Of a DNA stretch of 19,219 bases, positions 16,364 to 19,219 are shown piece by piece (position 1 is the first letter of the stretch; each line of letters starts with the position of its first letter). The notes under the pieces were generated by a model. It was not told where the DNA came from, did not search any database, and saw only the letters and a program-made list of their open reading frames with translations. The DNA is from Gemmatimonadota bacterium (GTDB lineage Bacteria > Gemmatimonadota > Gemmatimonadetes > Longimicrobiales > RSA9): contig JADGGV010000022.1 of the NCBI GenBank assembly GCA_019689775.1, positions 1-19,219 on the forward strand. Direction: 5' to 3'. The translations under genes were made by a program, and so were the position numbers.

Positions 16364-17586
16364 GCGGACGCTCTCGCGCCCGCGGCCGCATCGCGCAGCT
16401 TCACGACCGTGCCGCCGATCAGCGGCACGTACACGGCGCCGCCGGCCAGGCTCACGGGCGCGACGATCGACTCGTCGAACCGCCGCCGCCACACGATCGA
16501 CCCGTCCAACCGCAGCGCGAAGAGCGTCCCGTCGAGGCGACCGACCAGGAGCCGGTCGCGCCCGAGCGTCAGCGAGGCCCGGGCCGCGCCGTCGAGCGCG
16601 ACGACCCGCTCGACGGCCGCCTCGCCCGGCGGGATCCGCCACACCGCCGCCGCGCGGTCCAGCAGGTAGACGCCGCCGTCGGGCGCGACGATCGGCGCCG
16701 CCTCCACGGGCTGCGGCGTGCGCACGCGGAACAGCGTATCGAGGCCCGGCAGCCGGAGCGCAAGGAGCTCGGCCGTGTGGAGCGGCACGAAGAGCGTGTC
16801 GCCCGAGAGCGCGGGCGGCGCCGCGGCGCCCCCGCCCAGCGGCCTGCGGGCCACGACGCGCCCATCGGCGCGCCGGAGTGCGTAGATCGAGTCGTTTCGC
16901 GCCGCGACGGCGATGATCTCGCCGAACGGCACCGGCGTGCTCTCGGCGGCCGCCGGCACCTTCGTCCGCCAGAGGACGGCGCCGGTGGCGGCCGCGAGCG
17001 CGTGCACGCCGGCGCGGTCGGAGGCGAGGAACAGCGTGTCGTGCACGAGCAGCGGAGGTCGGGACACGCCGCCCATGCCGCGCTTCCAGGCCACGCCGCC
17101 GTTGCCGATGCGGATGGCGTAGGCGTAGCCCTCGGCGTCGCTCGTGGCGGCGTACAGCCGCCCGCCGCCCGCCACGGCGCCGCCGGTCATGGAGTCCTCG
17201 ACGCGCCGCGCCCAGTAGACCGCGCCCTGGTCGGCGGCGAGCGCCTCGACGATGCGCCCCTCGGTCGTCGCGAACACCATCGGCGGGGCCAGCAGCACCG
17301 GGGCGAGGAGGCCGCGCCCCGGATGCGCCCGCCACGCCACCTCGACGCTGTCCGGCACGCGCTCGTCGGCGTAGCCGGCGCGCCTCAGGTTCCCGAGGTA
17401 GGTCGGCCACTCCAGCGTCGGGATGTCCCGGGGCAGCGGCTCGCGGCGGACCGCGCAGCCGCCGGCGAGCGCGCCGAGCGCGGCGAGCGCGAGGAGGCCG
17501 GTGGCCCGCGTCAGATTGACGCTCCTCCGGGGTAGCTCTAGCTTCCTCCGCGCCGCGCCGCCGGACGCGGCCGTTCGACCGTTCAT
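16327..17586 (-). CDS. BamB/PQQ-like beta-propeller lipoprotein
   Basis: The predicted product is a secreted lipoprotein with a seven-to-eight-bladed beta propeller of the BamB/PQQ-repeat type. From the ATG at 17586 it has 419 residues. The hydrophobic signal segment TGLLALAALGALAGGC places the lipidated Cys at residue 44, a rather long n-region. The mature part opens with WPTYLGNLRRAGY, a common PQQ-propeller entry motif. Repeated blades then carry GxVxW or equivalent turns, for example GAVYWARR, GGVAWKRG, GAVLWRTK and GSIVWRRR. An assembly role like that of BamB, or a scaffold role, is inference. The start is in doubt: a CTG at 17514 with GGAGGAG upstream would give a normal 20-residue signal peptide. 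The gene diverges from asnS and converges on recG, overlapping its last 37 bases. Confidence 0.88.
   Translation of the reverse strand: MNGRTAASGGAARRKLELPRRSVNLTRATGLLALAALGALAGGCAVRREPLPRDIPTLEWPTYLGNLRRAGYADERVPDSVEVAWRAHPGRGLLAPVLLAPPMVFATTEGRIVEALAADQGAVYWARRVEDSMTGGAVAGGGRLYAATSDAEGYAYAIRIGNGGVAWKRGMGGVSRPPLLVHDTLFLASDRAGVHALAAATGAVLWRTKVPAAAESTPVPFGEIIAVAARNDSIYALRRADGRVVARRPLGGGAAAPPALSGDTLFVPLHTAELLALRLPGLDTLFRVRTPQPVEAAPIVAPDGGVYLLDRAAAVWRIPPGEAAVERVVALDGAARASLTLGRDRLLVGRLDGTLFALRLDGSIVWRRRFDESIVAPVSLAGGAVYVPLIGGTVVKLRDAAAGARASAQPTSYNFSRSP
17516..17544 (+). promoter_or_regulatory. Possible sigma-70 promoter for asnS
   Basis: TTGACG (17516-17521) matches five of six bases of the -35 consensus and is followed, after 17 bases, by TAGCTT (17539-17544), which matches the key first, second and last bases of a -10 box. 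It would initiate near 17551, about 50 bases before asnS. It lies inside the lipoprotein gene if that gene starts at 17586, but in the intergenic space if the CTG start is used. Confidence 0.35.
17522..17528 (-). promoter_or_regulatory. Shine-Dalgarno sequence pointing to an internal CTG start
   Basis: On the - strand GGAGGAG (17528 down to 17522) lies 7 bases before an in-frame CTG at 17514-17512. Starting there would give a short basic n-region (MTRATG) followed directly by the hydrophobic core and the lipobox Cys. The ATG at 17586 has no comparable Shine-Dalgarno sequence and sits only 15 bases from the asnS ATG. CTG starts are rare, so this remains a proposal. Confidence 0.45.
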
Positions 17587-17601
17587 TCGCAGCGGGGGTC
17601 C

Positions 17602-18897
17602 ATGGCAGTGGTGAGTGGCATCCGTGATCTCGGCGCCCACGTCGGCGAGACCGTGACGCTCCGCGGCTGGGTCCAGACCACGAGGACGCACGGCAAGGTC
17701 GCATTCGTCGTGCTGCGGGATGGCACCGGGATCGTCCAAGGGGTGGTCCTCCAGAAGGAGGTCGGGCCGGACGTGTGGGAGCGCTTCGGCGCCCTCACGC
17801 TGGAGACGAGCATCGAGCTGAGGGGCACGGTCCGCGAGGAGCGGCGCGCGCCCGGCGGCTATGAGATCGGCGTACAGGACCTCCGCATCCTCGGGCCGAG
17901 CCACGACTACCCGATCCAACCGAAGGAGCACGGGCCCGACTTCCTCCTCGACCATCGCCACCTCTGGCTCCGCTCGAGCCAGCAGCGCGCGATCATGCTG
18001 GTCCGCAACGAGGTCGAGAAGGCCATCGTCGATTTCTTCTACGACCGTGGCTTCGTCCGCGTCGACACCCCGATCCTGACCGGCGCCGTCGGCGAGGGCG
18101 GCGCCGGCCTCTTCGAGGTCGACTACTTCGACGACAAGGCCTACCTCGCCCAGACCGGCCAGCTCTACGGCGAGGCCGCCGCCGCCGCGCTCGGCAAGAT
18201 CTACACGTTCGGTCCCACGTTCCGCGCTGAGAAGTCCAAGACCCGCCGCCATCTCACCGAGTTCTGGATGGTCGAGCCGGAGATGGCGTGGTACGACTCC
18301 AACGACAACATGCGGCTCCAGGAGGAGCTGGTCTCCTACCTCGTTGGCCGGGCGCTCGAGCGCTGTAAGAACGAACTCGAGTACCTCGGGCGTGACATCT
18401 CCAGGCTCGAAAAGGTCACGCCACCGTTCCCGCGCCTCGAGTACGGCGACGCCGTCGCGCTGCTCCAGCAGCACGGCAGCGAGATCCAGTGGGGGACCGA
18501 CCTCGGCGCGCCCGACGAGACGATTCTCGGCTCGATCTACGAGAAGCCCGTCTTCGTCATGAACTACCCGAAGCAGGCCAAGGCCTTCTACATGAAGGAG
18601 AACCCGGCCGATCCGCGCACCGTCCTGTGCGACGACCTGATCGCGCCGGAGGGGTTCGGGGAGATCATCGGCGGGAGCCAGCGCGAGGACGATCTCGACC
18701 GCCTCGTCGCGCGCATCCAGGAGCAGGGGCTGCCGCTCGAGGCCTACGGCTGGTACCTCGACCTGCGCCGCTACGGCACGTTCGTGCACTCCGGCTTCGG
18801 CCTGGGCGTCGAGCGGACCGTCGCCTGGATCACCGGGCGTCCGCACATCCGCGAGACGATCCCGTTCCCGCGCATGCTGTACCGGCTTTATCCCTGA
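17602..18897 (+). CDS. asnS: Asparaginyl-tRNA synthetase (AsnRS)
   Basis: AsnRS is the class IIb aminoacyl-tRNA synthetase that charges tRNA-Asn with asparagine in the cytoplasm. The protein is 431 residues, close to family length. The N-terminal OB-fold anticodon-binding domain has VTLRGWVQTTRTHGKVAFVVLRDG. The catalytic domain shows LAQTGQLYGE, class II motif 2 TFRAEKSKTRRHLTEFWMVEPE (R208, E210), NYPKQAKAFYMKEN, GEIIGGSQRE, and motif 3 GFGLGVER (G398 to R405), ending IPFPR. FWMVEPE, the KAFYM run and GGSQRE separate it from archaeal-type aspartyl-tRNA synthetase, the closest alternative. Its presence implies direct Asn-tRNA charging rather than only transamidation. The ATG is used, with a modest GGGGG five bases upstream; GTG at 17608 is possible. 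It diverges from the lipoprotein gene and has no + strand gene after it in the window. Confidence 0.96.
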   Translation: MAVVSGIRDLGAHVGETVTLRGWVQTTRTHGKVAFVVLRDGTGIVQGVVLQKEVGPDVWERFGALTLETSIELRGTVREERRAPGGYEIGVQDLRILGPSHDYPIQPKEHGPDFLLDHRHLWLRSSQQRAIMLVRNEVEKAIVDFFYDRGFVRVDTPILTGAVGEGGAGLFEVDYFDDKAYLAQTGQLYGEAAAAALGKIYTFGPTFRAEKSKTRRHLTEFWMVEPEMAWYDSNDNMRLQEELVSYLVGRALERCKNELEYLGRDISRLEKVTPPFPRLEYGDAVALLQQHGSEIQWGTDLGAPDETILGSIYEKPVFVMNYPKQAKAFYMKENPADPRTVLCDDLIAPEGFGEIIGGSQREDDLDRLVARIQEQGLPLEAYGWYLDLRRYGTFVHSGFGLGVERTVAWITGRPHIRETIPFPRMLYRLYP

Positions 18898-18927
18898 GAG
18901 GGTTCGAAGCCGCACGACGCGGGCGCG

Positions 18928-18970
18928 AAAAACCCGGGGGGCGGGCGCCAGCGGACGCCCGCCCCCCGGG
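18928..18970 (-). terminator. Intrinsic terminator for - strand transcription
   Basis: A perfect 15-base-pair stem joins CCCGGGGGGCGGGCG (18933-18947) to CGCCCGCCCCCCGGG (18956-18970) around an 8-base loop. On the - strand the stem is followed by TTTTT (18932-18928), a classic rho-independent layout. On the + strand no T tract follows, so it serves asnS poorly unless the stem alone is enough. It most likely ends the transcript of the - strand gene whose C-terminus lies at the right edge. Confidence 0.85.
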
Positions 18971-18982
18971 CGTTCAAGCCAA

Positions 18983-19117
18983 GTCCGCCAAGTAGGTTCC
19001 GCTTTCGCTTCCGTTCCCGCTCCCGGGAAACCCAAGCACCTCGGCGTCTACCCGGTCCCGCTTTTCCGGTGCGAACACCAGCACCGGGAGCGGGAACGGC
19101 CAACAGCGTTGGCGGAC
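18983..19117 (-). repeat. 135-base nested inverted-repeat element
   Basis: Two perfect inverted repeats are nested on a common centre. The outer pair is GTCCGCCAA (18983-18991) with TTGGCGGAC (19109-19117). The inner pair is CCGTTCCCGCTCCCGG (19011-19026) with its 16-base complement at 19084-19099. Smaller hairpins lie inside and beside it: GGTG-CGAA-CACC at 19068-19079, and GCCAAC-AGC-GTTGGC at 19099-19113, the latter competing with the outer pair. The element sits 6 bases after the stop of the - strand edge gene and before its terminator. It may be a structured 3' UTR, a REP-like or MITE-like extragenic repeat, or a small RNA. No target-site duplication is obvious. Confidence 0.75.
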
Positions 19118-19123
19118 CGGATC

Positions 19124-19219
19124 TCAGTGCCTGCGGTCCCGGCGATCCTCGCGCCGATCACGCCGGTCTTCGCGACGGTCCCGCCGGTCCTCGCGCCGGT
19201 CCCGCCGGTCCTCGCGCCG
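19124..19219 (-). CDS. C-terminal end of a protein with RREDRRD heptad tail (partial)
   Basis: Reading the - strand from the window edge gives 31 codons, then TGA at 19126-19124. The peptide is four perfect heptads of Arg-Arg-Glu-Asp-Arg-Arg-Asp followed by Arg-Arg-His. The 21-base repeats are not identical: the third and fourth copies differ from the first at six positions, all at third codon positions and all synonymous (CGG/CGT, GAG/GAA, GAC/GAT, CGG/CGC). On the + strand the same differences would change amino acids. This supports real coding on the - strand and selection for the charged tail. A nested inverted repeat and a - strand terminator follow in the right order. The rest of the protein lies outside the window, so its function is unknown; such charged tails occur in otherwise uncharacterised exported or nucleic-acid-associated proteins. 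Confidence 0.7.
   Translation of the reverse strand, partial: RREDRRDRREDRRDRREDRRDRREDRRDRRH

Noticed and set aside
14575..17535. 986-codon + strand frame across recG and the lipoprotein gene
   Set aside because: It is an alternative frame of recG with Arg/Ala-rich content and no motif, and then runs antisense to the lipoprotein.
18901..18911. tRNA T-arm-like GGTTCGAAGCC right after asnS
   Set aside because: The flanking bases do not form T-arm, acceptor, anticodon or D-arm stems; also no duplicated att-like copy is visible.
17587..19035. Upstream extension of the lipoprotein frame antisense to asnS
   Set aside because: The frame stays open but the residues show no family pattern, while the + strand encodes an intact AsnRS; only 16327-17586 is supported as coding.
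19127..19219. + strand reading of the edge repeat as a Pro/Val/Ala-rich peptide
   Set aside because: Differences between repeat units would be amino-acid changes on this strand but are all synonymous on the - strand, and the adjacent terminator also points to the - strand.
19130..19219. CRISPR-like array in the edge repeat
   Set aside because: The 21-base units are directly contiguous, without spacers, and keep a 7-codon frame.

Overview
This is a very GC-rich window (roughly 70% or more by eye) from a bacterial chromosome. It is dominated by the downstream half of a division and cell wall (dcw) cluster, all on the + strand. Gene content and order are mraY, murD, ftsW, murG, murC, ftsQ, ftsA, ftsZ, an M23 peptidase, a VWA-like membrane protein, ftsY, recG, a beta-propeller lipoprotein on the - strand, and asnS. 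The diderm-style outer-membrane lipoprotein, the FtsZ tail ending near DIPTFIRRQ, and the charged Arg/Asp/Glu tail at the right edge fit a high-GC Gram-negative lineage. Gemmatimonadota is my best guess, but no marker here proves it.

Left region (106-11080). Six genes from mraY to ftsQ are joined end to start by overlaps of 1 to 11 bases (ATGA, TTGA, TGATG and GTGA type junctions), and ftsA follows after 2 bases. This block makes lipid I and lipid II (MraY, MurD, MurC, MurG), polymerises glycan at the septum (FtsW) and builds the divisome (FtsQ, FtsA, FtsZ). No murB or ddl lies between murC and ftsQ. A 103-base gap with a perfect GC hairpin separates ftsA from ftsZ. ftsZ is followed by a membrane-anchored M23 endopeptidase, and a clean intrinsic terminator at 11045-11080 closes the unit.

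Middle region (11097-16363). A 660-residue membrane protein with a VWA-like DxSxS motif, of unknown role, is followed by about 270 bases of palindromic GC-rich intergenic DNA. Then come ftsY (SRP receptor GTPase) and recG (branch-migration helicase), 4 bases apart.

Right region (16327-19219). A BamB/PQQ-type beta-propeller lipoprotein on the - strand overlaps the end of recG tail to tail and diverges from asnS. Beyond asnS there is no further + strand gene. The right edge holds the C-terminal end of a - strand protein made of RREDRRD heptads. After its stop codon comes a 135-base nested inverted-repeat element, then a strong - strand intrinsic terminator. This last segment is the least conventional part of the window. 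I saw no tRNA, rRNA, CRISPR array, insertion sequence or prophage. The first 71 bases contain only G and C and look like a contig-edge artefact.
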